Below, piece after piece: positions 7,858 to 14,076 of a stretch of DNA of 52,107 nucleotides. The notes beneath the pieces were generated by a model that was not told the DNA's origin, searched no databases, and saw only the letters and a program-made list of their open reading frames with translations. Within the stretch, counting starts at the first letter, position 1. The number at the start of each line of letters is the position of its first letter. A program made the translations under genes and the position numbers. This DNA comes from Thermoplasmata archaeon (GTDB lineage: Archaea > Thermoplasmatota > Thermoplasmata > Lutacidiplasmatales > UBA184): the NCBI GenBank assembly GCA_022750435.1, contig JAKIVS010000014.1, positions 1 to 52,107 of the forward strand. Direction: 5' to 3'.

Positions 7858-7989
7858 TCAGATGAAAAACAAATTGATGATGACCAGGACGACGACCGCT
7901 CCCACCAGGATCTTCATCCACGTGAGCATGCCACTCGTGTTCTGCTCAATCCGTCGGAGGAGTTCGTTCGGGTCGTTCGTCGGGGCCAT
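7858..7989 (-). CDS. 43 aa single-TM microprotein
   Basis: The reading frame from the ATG at 7989 encodes 43 aa. The N-terminal half, PNELLRRIEQNTSGMLTWM, is amphipathic and charged, followed by one membrane helix KILVGAVVVLVIINLFFI that runs to the C-terminus. This tail-anchored layout is common among archaeal microproteins. A weak aacgtttaccg element about 40 bases upstream may be its promoter. Nothing is known of the function. The clear amphipathic-plus-TM design argues it is coding. Confidence 0.5.
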   Translation of the reverse strand: MAPTNDPNELLRRIEQNTSGMLTWMKILVGAVVVLVIINLFFI

Positions 7990-8201
7990 CGGCGCGGAGT
8001 TCGACCAGGGCAAGGAACCGCTCATCAACGTTTACCGAGACATCCCCGAGTAAAACGTCGCCGAGTTCGAGTCCGACCGGCGTCCTGAAGCACCTCTCGG
8101 CGCACGCGGACTCCTCCAGTCGTTCTCGCGTCGAGGCGAAGGCCGTTCCCGGAGGTCGCGACCGGAACGGACCGCTTTCGGGGAGTCGGAATTCGGGTCG
8201 A

Positions 8202-8351
8202 CTACTCGTCCGCCCCGCACCACGCGCAGGAGCCCGACTCGTGTTCCGTCGCCTCACACGCGGCGGCCCCGACCGGCGGACGGAGGCGGGGAGCCGGAGC
8301 CGGCGGAGTTCGATCCGTCGAGGAGGTCGACTCCTGGGTCGCTTCGGACAT
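8202..8351 (-). CDS. 49 aa zinc-finger-like microprotein, leaderless
   Basis: From the ATG at 8351 the product is 49 aa: an acidic, Ser/Thr/Pro-rich N-terminal half followed by CEATEHESGSCAWCGADE. Cys32, His37, Cys42 and Cys45 are spaced C-x4-H-x4-C-x2-C, a plausible zinc site. A TATA-like box, ttatatg on the minus strand, is centred 26 bases before the ATG, the expected spacing for a leaderless transcript. I recognise no family. The coding call rests on the promoter position and the compact Cys/His cluster. Confidence 0.5.
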   Translation of the reverse strand: MSEATQESTSSTDRTPPAPAPRLRPPVGAAACEATEHESGSCAWCGADE

Positions 8352-8373
8352 GAAGCCTAGTGAGGACTTAGCG

Positions 8374-8380
8374 CATATAA
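8374..8380 (-). promoter_or_regulatory. TATA-like box for the 49 aa microprotein
   Basis: The run catataa in a GC-rich region reads ttatatg on the minus strand, centred 26 bases upstream of the ATG at 8351. It could also read on the plus strand, but no gene starts at the matching distance there. Confidence 0.55.
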
Positions 8381-8550
8381 CCCCATTTTTGTGCGCAGAT
8401 ACTGGACATTGGGCGCTGCCTCAGACGCAGTATGTGTTTCCGGACCGTGGCGCCTCCAGTGGCAACGGTGGGGGGTGTCAGCCGAGTGTCGGCGCGCCCC
8501 GGCCGTCGGGACCCCGGGGGGGTACCCTCCCGTTTCCCGTCGAGCTTCAC

Positions 8551-8559
8551 CTTTTATGT
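8551..8559 (+). promoter_or_regulatory. TATA-like box for the 8582 gene
   Basis: The element cttttatgt is centred about 27 bases upstream of the GTG at 8582, supporting a leaderless transcript and a start at that GTG. Confidence 0.5.
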
Positions 8560-8581
8560 ACGACAAGCGTCCGACAATTGG

Positions 8582-8767
8582 GTGGTGGCCTTCTTGGGGA
8601 TCGAAGCCGAGCGATGGGTTCCACTCGCCGCACTGGCCGCTCTGGCGGCGCCGGAAGTCCCCGAAGAGGACGAACGGCTCGCCCTTGCGTACCTCCCGCG
8701 CGGGATTCCTGAGGCGAATACGTACCGCGAGGTCTTGGAGCGCGCCGTCAACTGGGGGCGCCGGTGA
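8582..8767 (+). CDS. Small hypothetical protein
   Basis: I place the start at the GTG at 8582, giving 61 aa, because a TATA-like box sits 27 bases upstream; an ATG at 8432 would add 50 residues of low-quality sequence. The product is AFLGIEAERWVPLAALAAL, an acidic stretch PEVPEEDERL and a C-terminal helix. No known domain or membrane segment is obvious. Its stop overlaps the next gene start in a GTGA, so the two are translationally coupled. Confidence 0.5.
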   Translation: MVAFLGIEAERWVPLAALAALAAPEVPEEDERLALAYLPRGIPEANTYREVLERAVNWGRR

Positions 8768-8976
8768 GCGAACTCCCGATTTCCAAGTCCGCCGACTCCC
8801 GCCCGCCGCAGATTCCGCGGAAGATGTTCCTCGGCGCCGGTACCCCCCGCGGGTACGGCATTCGCCCCCGTCTGAGCCCCGAAGCGGCGGCCGCCTTCGC
8901 GACGTTCGTCGACACGGCGCGGGCGCGTGCGGCGCTCGAGGGCCGAACCCTCGTGTACACGGTTCGCTGGAACTAG
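8764..8976 (+). CDS. Small hypothetical protein, coupled to upstream gene
   Basis: This 70 aa protein starts at a GTG overlapping the previous stop (GTGA), which supports both genes being real. It has a Pro/Arg-rich N-terminus, a short glycine turn GAGTPRGYG, a helix SPEAAAAFATFVDTARARAA and a C-terminal strand RTLVYTVRW. No family is recognised. Its end overlaps the convergent RNase HI gene by four bases. Confidence 0.5.
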   Translation: MSELPISKSADSRPPQIPRKMFLGAGTPRGYGIRPRLSPEAAAAFATFVDTARARAALEGRTLVYTVRWN

Positions 8977-9524
8977 GGTCCCGACGGATCGGGACCCGGG
9001 AGCTCCGGGATTCCCGGCAACGGGGCCGGGGGCCGGCGTTCGGCGACCTTGCGTCGGTGCGCGTCTTGGCGCGCCTCGGTCAGGGCGAGCTTGCTGAGGG
9101 CGTCGGCGCGCGTGTTTTCCTCCCGCGGGACCCACTCGAACCGGACCTCACCGAGGCGGTCCGCGAGCGCTCCCAGGTGCTCGTGGTAGGCGCGGAGGTG
9201 CTCGGCCTTGACCTCGTACTCCCCCGACATCTGTCGGACGACGAGCTGGCTGTCCCCGACCACGACCACGACGCCCGTGTATCCGCGGGAGAGCAGGTAC
9301 TCAAGGGCCCGGACGGCGGCGACATACTCGGCGACGTTGTTCGTCGCCCGTTCCGAACCCGGGGGGACGGCGAGGCCGAACTCCTCGTGGTCCATCTCCT
9401 CCCCCTCGACCGTAAAGCCGTAGGTGGCGACGCCACCCCCCCGCGCGGGCTCGCACGCCCCGTCAAAATGGACCCGGACGGGGAGGTTCGTGACCACGGT
9501 GGCGCGCGGCAGCTGTTCGTCCAT
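8973..9524 (-). CDS. rnhA: Ribonuclease HI
   Basis: This 183 aa enzyme cleaves the RNA strand of RNA/DNA hybrids, acting in replication primer and R-loop removal. The four acidic active-site residues are visible: Asp21 in VHFDGAC, Glu66 in NNVAEY, Asp91 in VGDSQL and Asp141 in TRADALSK. The layout matches short archaeal and bacterial RNase HI proteins lacking the basic protrusion. The C-terminal 35 residues are an Arg/Pro-rich extension. The start lies four bases after the stop of the zinc-ribbon membrane protein gene, so the two form an operon. Confidence 0.92.
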   Translation of the reverse strand: MDEQLPRATVVTNLPVRVHFDGACEPARGGGVATYGFTVEGEEMDHEEFGLAVPPGSERATNNVAEYVAAVRALEYLLSRGYTGVVVVVGDSQLVVRQMSGEYEVKAEHLRAYHEHLGALADRLGEVRFEWVPREENTRADALSKLALTEARQDAHRRKVAERRPPAPLPGIPELPGPDPSGP

Positions 9525-9527
9525 GGT

Positions 9528-10040
9528 TCACACCGCGCGGCGGCCCCCCGGGCCCCGGGAGGTCGGCCCCTTACGAAGCTTCGGGCAGGAGCAGTACACT
9601 TCGTCCTTTAAGCACGGGGCGCACCGGACGGCCCCCGCGAGGAAGAACAAGGGCTTGTTGCAGCCGCGGCACTCCCGTCGGCCGCCGCAGCGCGGGCAGT
9701 CCAGCAGTCGGGCCGGGATGAGCGTGTAGCAGCGGCGACAGTTCACGGACTCGAGGGGGCTCGGGCGGAACCGGGCCTCCCCGGACGGCGGGGCGCGGGA
9801 GAGGCGGCGGCGCATCTCGTTCTCGTCGGCGTTGCCGAAGACGCCGCCGACCGTGGTGACCCGAGGGTCGGGCGCCGCGGCGCCCCAGATGGCGACGGCG
9901 ATCGAAAGCGGCAAGGCAAAGATCCCGGCCTGGACCTCCAGGTCGACGCTCTCGGCCCCGTTCACGATCTCGGGAAACGCGAACAGCGCGACCGCGACGA
10001 TGAACAGGAAGAGGCCGAGAAAGACGATGGAGCGATTCAT
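9528..10040 (-). CDS. Membrane protein with C-terminal zinc ribbons
   Basis: This 170 aa protein has two N-terminal membrane helices (about residues 4-24 and 36-54) and a cytoplasmic Cys-rich end: [25 protein letters not shown] and YCSCP, enough for two or three treble-clef or zinc-ribbon sites. It resembles archaeal zinc-ribbon membrane proteins of unknown role. The gene has an approximately 35-base leader containing a 9-bp inverted repeat, and precedes rnhA by three bases. A link to RNA or DNA quality control is only suggested by that neighbour. Confidence 0.75.
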   Translation of the reverse strand: MNRSIVFLGLFLFIVAVALFAFPEIVNGAESVDLEVQAGIFALPLSIAVAIWGAAAPDPRVTTVGGVFGNADENEMRRRLSRAPPSGEARFRPSPLESVNCRRCYTLIPARLLDCPRCGGRRECRGCNKPLFFLAGAVRCAPCLKDEVYCSCPKLRKGPTSRGPGGRRAV

Positions 10041-10052
10041 GCGGGGTCCACC

Positions 10053-10078
10053 GGCGGAGCGGCGGTCGACGCTCCGCC
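10053..10078. repeat. Inverted repeat, 9-bp arms, in leader/promoter region
   Basis: The arms GGCGGAGCG and CGCTCCGCC are perfect complements separated by eight bases. The repeat sits between the TATA-like box at 10097-10106 and the start codon at 10040, so it is either a hairpin in the transcript leader or a dimeric operator. Confidence 0.6.
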
Positions 10079-10096
10079 GTGGGTTTCATCGGTCCG

Positions 10097-10106
10097 CCCG
10101 ATAATA
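10097..10106 (-). promoter_or_regulatory. TATA-like box for the zinc-ribbon/rnhA operon
   Basis: The run gataataaatc reads gatttattatc on the minus strand, an excellent archaeal TATA element. Predicted transcription starts near 10075, leaving a leader of about 35 bases. Confidence 0.6.
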
Positions 10107-10190
10107 AATCCGGGGTCGCTCGCGCACGGGGTTGGGGCCCGGCGCGACCGGCACCGAAGCTCTGTTATCCCCAGACGTCGGTGACGGGGC

Positions 10191-10568
10191 ATGGCCGCCC
10201 CCTACCAAGCGAGCCTCCCGATCGGAGTCGCCATCCTCGCCGTGCTGATCGGCCTGTTCGGCTTCCTCCTCCTGCTCGCCGGGATCCTGATCCTCGCGGT
10301 GAGCGTGATCGGCTACACCATCCCCGGATTCGCGGTCTTCGGGGCCTCCCTCCTCGGGGGGGCGCTGCTCACGATCTTCGCGATCGTGCTGCTCGCCGTC
10401 GCCTTCGGCCTGTGGAACCGAGAGCTCTGGGCGCTCGTGCTCTCGGTCATCGTCGTCGTCCTCCTCCTGATCGGCAACGTCGTCAACGAAGGGGCGCTCT
10501 CCCTGGGGAGCCTGATCCTCGCGCTCCTCCTCGTCTATCTGGTAGCGGTGAACGGCCACTTCCGGTAG
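10191..10568 (+). CDS. Four-helix membrane protein
   Basis: This 125 aa protein is almost entirely hydrophobic, with four membrane helices at about residues 10-32, 36-58, 62-80 and 84-118 (the last possibly two). Charged residues are confined to short turns such as WNRELW. The start lies about 25 bases after tgttatcc, compatible with leaderless expression. It resembles small DUF-type archaeal membrane proteins, but I cannot assign a family. Confidence 0.7.
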   Translation: MAAPYQASLPIGVAILAVLIGLFGFLLLLAGILILAVSVIGYTIPGFAVFGASLLGGALLTIFAIVLLAVAFGLWNRELWALVLSVIVVVLLLIGNVVNEGALSLGSLILALLLVYLVAVNGHFR

Positions 10569-10590
10569 ACCCCACCCCCGGCCCGAGCCG

Positions 10591-10598
10591 TTTTACGC
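10591..10598 (+). promoter_or_regulatory. TATA-like box for the cyclophilin gene
   Basis: The element gttttacg is centred 27 bases before the ATG at 10622, matching leaderless spacing exactly. Confidence 0.5.
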
Positions 10599-10621
10599 AC
10601 CCCCGACTCCCCGACACCGCC

Positions 10622-11086
10622 ATGGCGAACCCGACGGTCACGCTGGACACCACGCTCGGCCCGATCCGCCTCGAAATCTTCGCCGACAAGGCGCCGAAGA
10701 CCTCGAAGAACTTCCTCGACCTGACGGCGAAGGGGTTCTACAACGGACTCACGTTCCACCGCGTGATTCCCGGCTTCATGATCCAGGGCGGCTGCCCGAA
10801 GGGCGACGGCACCGGGGGCCCGGGCTACGAGATTCCCGACGAGTTCCACCCGTCCTTGAAACACAGCGGCCCCGGGATCGTCTCGATGGCGAACGCCGGC
10901 CCCAACACGGGCGGCAGCCAATTCTTCATCACCCTCGCCCCGACGACGTGGCTCGACGGGAAGCATGCCGTGTTCGGCAAGGTCGTCGGCGGCCAGGATG
11001 TGGTCGACAAGATCGCCGGCCTGCCCCGCGACCGCTCGGACCGCCCGAAGACCGCTGTGACGATCCGGTCGGCGAAGCTCGCGTAA
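10622..11086 (+). CDS. Peptidyl-prolyl cis-trans isomerase, cyclophilin type
   Basis: This 154 aa cyclophilin speeds cis-trans isomerisation of prolyl bonds in folding proteins, probably in the cytoplasm since there is no signal peptide. Diagnostic segments are [21 protein letters not shown] (with the catalytic Arg in FHRV), [22 protein letters not shown] and [19 protein letters not shown]. The length equals the minimal bacterial PpiB type. The ATG at 10622 lies 27 bases after a TATA-like box; the long upstream in-frame extension is not protein-like. Confidence 0.95.
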   Translation: MANPTVTLDTTLGPIRLEIFADKAPKTSKNFLDLTAKGFYNGLTFHRVIPGFMIQGGCPKGDGTGGPGYEIPDEFHPSLKHSGPGIVSMANAGPNTGGSQFFITLAPTTWLDGKHAVFGKVVGGQDVVDKIAGLPRDRSDRPKTAVTIRSAKLA

Positions 11087-11105
11087 CGCGTCGACGGACC
11101 GCCCG

Positions 11106-11588
11106 TCAGGGCGGGTAATCGAACGGGAGCCGCTCCCCGGGACGTCGGAGGTCCTCCGCCGTCGTGCCGATCGCCGCGACGGCGAGGAGCAGCGGAACGA
11201 GGGCGACGAGCAGGATGGCGTTCCCGTAGGAGAGCTGCAGGTACCCCCCCGAGCCGATCCCGATCTGAACGACGCCGTGCTTCGCCAGCGCGAGGAGCCA
11301 CAGGAACAGGATCACGGAGCTCGCCAAGGCGAGCGGACCGTACGCCTGCGTGGGGCGGGCGACCGTCGCCGAGGCTCCCAGGATGGCGAGGACGATCCCG
11401 ACGGCGGAGACGGTCAAGAGCGAATACGGGGGTGTGACCCCGTGGCTCGACAGGAACTGGAGGAGGCCAAGGGGGATCGCGACGAACACGATGAGGAGGC
11501 CGACCATTCGGAGGGAGGCGACGAGGATCCGGCGCGGGAGCGACGGAATCTTCGCCTGGGCCGCCGGGGGTGGGGACGCCGCGCTCAA
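11106..11588 (-). CDS. Four-helix membrane protein
   Basis: The protein has four membrane helices (VASLRMVGLLIVFVAIPLGL, LLTVSAVGIVLAILGASATV, LALASSVILFLWLLALAKHG and NAILLVALVPLLLAVAAIGT). I place the start at a TTG overlapping the upstream stop in a TTGA, giving 160 aa; an ATG at 11621 would add 11 residues and overlap the upstream gene by 37 bases. It follows the surface-protein gene at 11585-12391 and is probably co-translated with it. Function unknown; no transporter motif is visible. Confidence 0.65.
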   Translation of the reverse strand: MSAASPPPAAQAKIPSLPRRILVASLRMVGLLIVFVAIPLGLLQFLSSHGVTPPYSLLTVSAVGIVLAILGASATVARPTQAYGPLALASSVILFLWLLALAKHGVVQIGIGSGGYLQLSYGNAILLVALVPLLLAVAAIGTTAEDLRRPGERLPFDYPP

Positions 11589-12391
11589 TGGAGCACCACG
11601 GGGAACGGCGAGAGCGCCCACCCCGCTCCAACGAACTTCAGGCTCAGGGTCGCGCCCGAGGCCGAGCAGCCCGAGCCGAGATACGCCGTGCTCGTCCCGT
11701 CGAACGATTGTCCCGGGCCGACGGCGACCGGTAGCGCTCCGGTCGTGCAGGTCGCGCCCCCGCTCCGCAGGGTGTAGACCGCCCGACCGTCAACGGGGAA
11801 GCTCGCGTGGTCTGCAAAGGTGATCGTGAGGGGAACTCCCGCCGTACCGTTCGACTCGAGGACCGGGGTCCCCGCCGAGACATTCAGTCCGAACAGCGGC
11901 GCGCCCCAGGTGACGTTCTGGGGAACAACGACCTGGACGTGGAACAGGTTCACGTAGGTCGCATTCGCCCACGTGATCGACGGAAGGGTGGCGTCCTGGG
12001 TGAGCAGATTCCGCGCGGCGGCTCTCGAGTCGAGCGCGAGCGTGATGGTGAACGGAACCTGCGTAGTACCGCCGGCTGCGATCGTCACGACGGGGGAGCC
12101 GCCGCTGGCGAGGATCGTGCCGTTCGGGTTGTCGACCTGAGTGAACAGCTCGACGTCGGTCAGGGGGTACCACCCTCCGTTCGACACGTTCAGCGAGCCG
12201 GTCAACGTGATCGTATCGTTCCCCGAGACGGTCGGCGGGGTGTTCGGTCCGGATTCGTTCTCCGGCCGAAGCTGGGCGCCGGAATACGCCACGGAGGCGA
12301 GGAAGACCGCGACGACGACAAACCAGAGGATGGCCAGACGTCGGAACGCCCGAGCGACCCGCCAGAGACCCGGCGCTTCGCCCACGGACAA
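11585..12391 (-). CDS. Membrane-anchored extracellular beta-domain protein
   Basis: This 268 aa protein has one N-terminal membrane helix (LAILWFVVVAVFLASVAYSG, residues 19-38) and a large outside domain rich in Asn, Thr, Gly and Val. N-x-S/T sequons (NESG, NDTI, NVSN, NATY, NVTW) and alternating strands such as VVTIAAGGTTQVPFTITLAL suggest an immunoglobulin-like, possibly LEA/NEW3-like beta sandwich. Two Cys pairs lie near the C-terminus. It is divergent from the pilin-like gene at 12548 and shares a promoter region with it, hinting at a common surface role. No enzymatic motif is seen. Confidence 0.7.
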   Translation of the reverse strand: MSVGEAPGLWRVARAFRRLAILWFVVVAVFLASVAYSGAQLRPENESGPNTPPTVSGNDTITLTGSLNVSNGGWYPLTDVELFTQVDNPNGTILASGGSPVVTIAAGGTTQVPFTITLALDSRAAARNLLTQDATLPSITWANATYVNLFHVQVVVPQNVTWGAPLFGLNVSAGTPVLESNGTAGVPLTITFADHASFPVDGRAVYTLRSGGATCTTGALPVAVGPGQSFDGTSTAYLGSGCSASGATLSLKFVGAGWALSPFPVVLH

Positions 12392-12512
12392 ATGAGGCGG
12401 CCGGAACTAGTTAATCCCGCCTCTCAACCCGCTGGGTCGGAGAGTCCCCGTCGGCGAACGGAGGCTCCGGCGCGACAGAAGGCCGTCCCGCCGGCGGCCG
12501 CCGACGAGATAG

Positions 12513-12519
12513 GTTTATG
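12513..12519 (+). promoter_or_regulatory. TATA-like box for the pilin-like gene
   Basis: The element gtttatg is centred about 32 bases upstream of the ATG at 12548, predicting a leader of about six bases. Confidence 0.45.
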
Positions 12520-12547
12520 CGCATCTGCGCGCGTTGTAAGTGTCGGC

Positions 12548-13267
12548 ATGCACCGCTCTGGCCTCCGACGCCGTCGCAACCACCGGGCGGTCTCCTCCGT
12601 CATCGCGGTCGTCATCCTGGTCGCCATCACGGTCGTCCTGGTGGGCGTCCTCGCCACGTTCCGATTCAACTTCCCCACCCAGTCCCCCAAGGTCTGGTAC
12701 GTCGCCGAGGGCAACGAGTCCGAGGAGGCGTGGGGCGACCCGACGGACTGCTCGAACACGTCGATCTACGCCTCGTGCGACCCTCTCCCGGCGGTGTTCC
12801 TGAGCGTCACCTCGTTCACCCCGTCGTTCATCCCGCTGAACCAACTCCAGCTGATCTTCATCTGCAACGGCACCCAGCTGATGAACGGAAGCCTGACGGC
12901 CCTCAGCATCGTCCCTGGCTCGGGCTCGAACCCGGGCTCGGGAGCCCCGGTCTTGAAGAACTGCGGCACCTGGAACTGGGGGAGTGGCCTCGGGACGTCC
13001 GGGACGTTCTTCAATCGACTGCTCTACTACCAGCAGAAGACCCCGGGCATCCCGGGGATTGAGGAAGGGGACATCCTCGTGGTGTACTCCCATCCGAAAC
13101 TGGACTTCACGGATCGGAGCGGCAACTTCCCCGACGACGACTACCATGGGGCGCCGCTCTGGTGCTTCACGGTCGAGAACGCGTGCACGTTGTACCTCGA
13201 TTACACGTCGGGGACGTCGACGTCCCTCGTGTTCAGTATCTCGCTGTTCCAGTTGAGCGGCGTCTAG
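12548..13267 (+). CDS. Archaeal type IV pilin-like surface protein
   Basis: This 239 aa protein begins with a basic stretch (RRRRNHRAVSSVIAVV) followed by one hydrophobic helix to about residue 36, the pattern of archaeal DUF1628-type pilins: RAVSSVIAVVILVAITVVLVG, with processing expected just before AVSSV. The rest is an extracellular domain with N-x-S/T sites and six or more Cys residues. The start at 12548 is fixed by a TATA-like box and by the N-terminal basic-hydrophobic pattern. No prepilin peptidase or secretion ATPase is nearby. It may be a pilus or adhesin subunit, inferred from the signal alone. Confidence 0.75.
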   Translation: MHRSGLRRRRNHRAVSSVIAVVILVAITVVLVGVLATFRFNFPTQSPKVWYVAEGNESEEAWGDPTDCSNTSIYASCDPLPAVFLSVTSFTPSFIPLNQLQLIFICNGTQLMNGSLTALSIVPGSGSNPGSGAPVLKNCGTWNWGSGLGTSGTFFNRLLYYQQKTPGIPGIEEGDILVVYSHPKLDFTDRSGNFPDDDYHGAPLWCFTVENACTLYLDYTSGTSTSLVFSISLFQLSGV

Positions 13268-13817
13268 CGGACGCCGCCGAAGTTCCGGCCGGACGTGCGC
13301 CGCCCTCGAGTGTCCGGGATTCGTTCGCGCTGGCCTCGTCCCGGGCGTAGGTTCCGAGGCGACCCGTCAGCAGCACGCTGCTTCCGGGGTACACCTCCGC
13401 GAGCGTCCGAGGGCGTCCGTCGACAAACACCACGTCCGCATGGTGCTGGATGCCGTAGTCAAACAGGGCCGACAGCACCGGCCATAGGTCGCGGCCCTTC
13501 GTCGTCAGGCGGTACCCCGAGGAGCGGGCGTCCCCGTCGGCCCGCTCGATGAGCCCCTCGCGCTGCATCTGCTTCAGTCGGAGCGAGAGGGTCCGTTGCC
13601 GGAGCCCGGGATTGGCGCGTCGGATCGCGGTGAATTTCAGTCCCGGATAGAACGCGACCGCCCGCAGGATCGTCAACGTCCACTTGCGCCCGAGGGTACC
13701 GAGCGTGGTGGCGATCGGGCATGCCTCCATCGGGACCGCCGGATCCCCCGGCGAGGGACCGACGTCGGGAGCCACGCTCGCCCGCATTGCGGGAGGGCCG
13801 AATCCGCGCAGGGTCAT
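13233..13817 (-). CDS. HxlR-family transcriptional regulator
   Basis: This 194 aa protein contains an HxlR winged helix: CPIATTLGTLGRKWTLTILRAV, then FTAIRRANPGLRQRTLSLRLKQMQREGLIERADGD and the wing SSGYRLTTKGRDLWPVLSALFDYG. The conserved Cys near the N-terminus of the domain (C33) is present and in some members senses redox or electrophiles. Residues 1-30 and the last 35 are low-complexity additions. Its 3-prime end overlaps the pilin-like gene by 35 bases, and its 5-prime side faces the thermopsin gene. Target genes cannot be inferred. Confidence 0.85.
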   Translation of the reverse strand: MTLRGFGPPAMRASVAPDVGPSPGDPAVPMEACPIATTLGTLGRKWTLTILRAVAFYPGLKFTAIRRANPGLRQRTLSLRLKQMQREGLIERADGDARSSGYRLTTKGRDLWPVLSALFDYGIQHHADVVFVDGRPRTLAEVYPGSSVLLTGRLGTYARDEASANESRTLEGGARPAGTSAASARRRSTGTARY

Positions 13818-14043
13818 GAAGGCGCGTGAAACTTCGACTCGACGGTATCCTTTCTAGCCCCAACCCCTCCCCGAAATCGGGAAGCGCGCTCTTCCCTCGC
13901 CCCTCAAACGAGGGGCGCCCTCGACCTCCGACGGGCCGGTACGTCGGGCCGAGACCCCCCCCGACGGGCTCGATTGGCGCGCACTCCAACTCGGCATGAA
14001 TCTGTTCCGGGAATCTCGTTCGGCGTGGCAATCACGGACAAGG

Positions 14044-14051
14044 TTTCTATA
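14044..14051 (+). promoter_or_regulatory. TATA-like box for the thermopsin gene
   Basis: The element tttctata is centred about 28 bases before the ATG at 14077. This spacing selects that ATG over one at 13996. Confidence 0.6.
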
Positions 14052-14076
14052 CGCTCGAACCGTACCGCTGACCGCC

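Noticed and set aside
8432-8581. N-terminal extension of the 8582 gene to an ATG at 8432
   Set aside because: The extra 50 residues are Arg/Pro/Gly-rich and would cover the TATA-like box at 8551.
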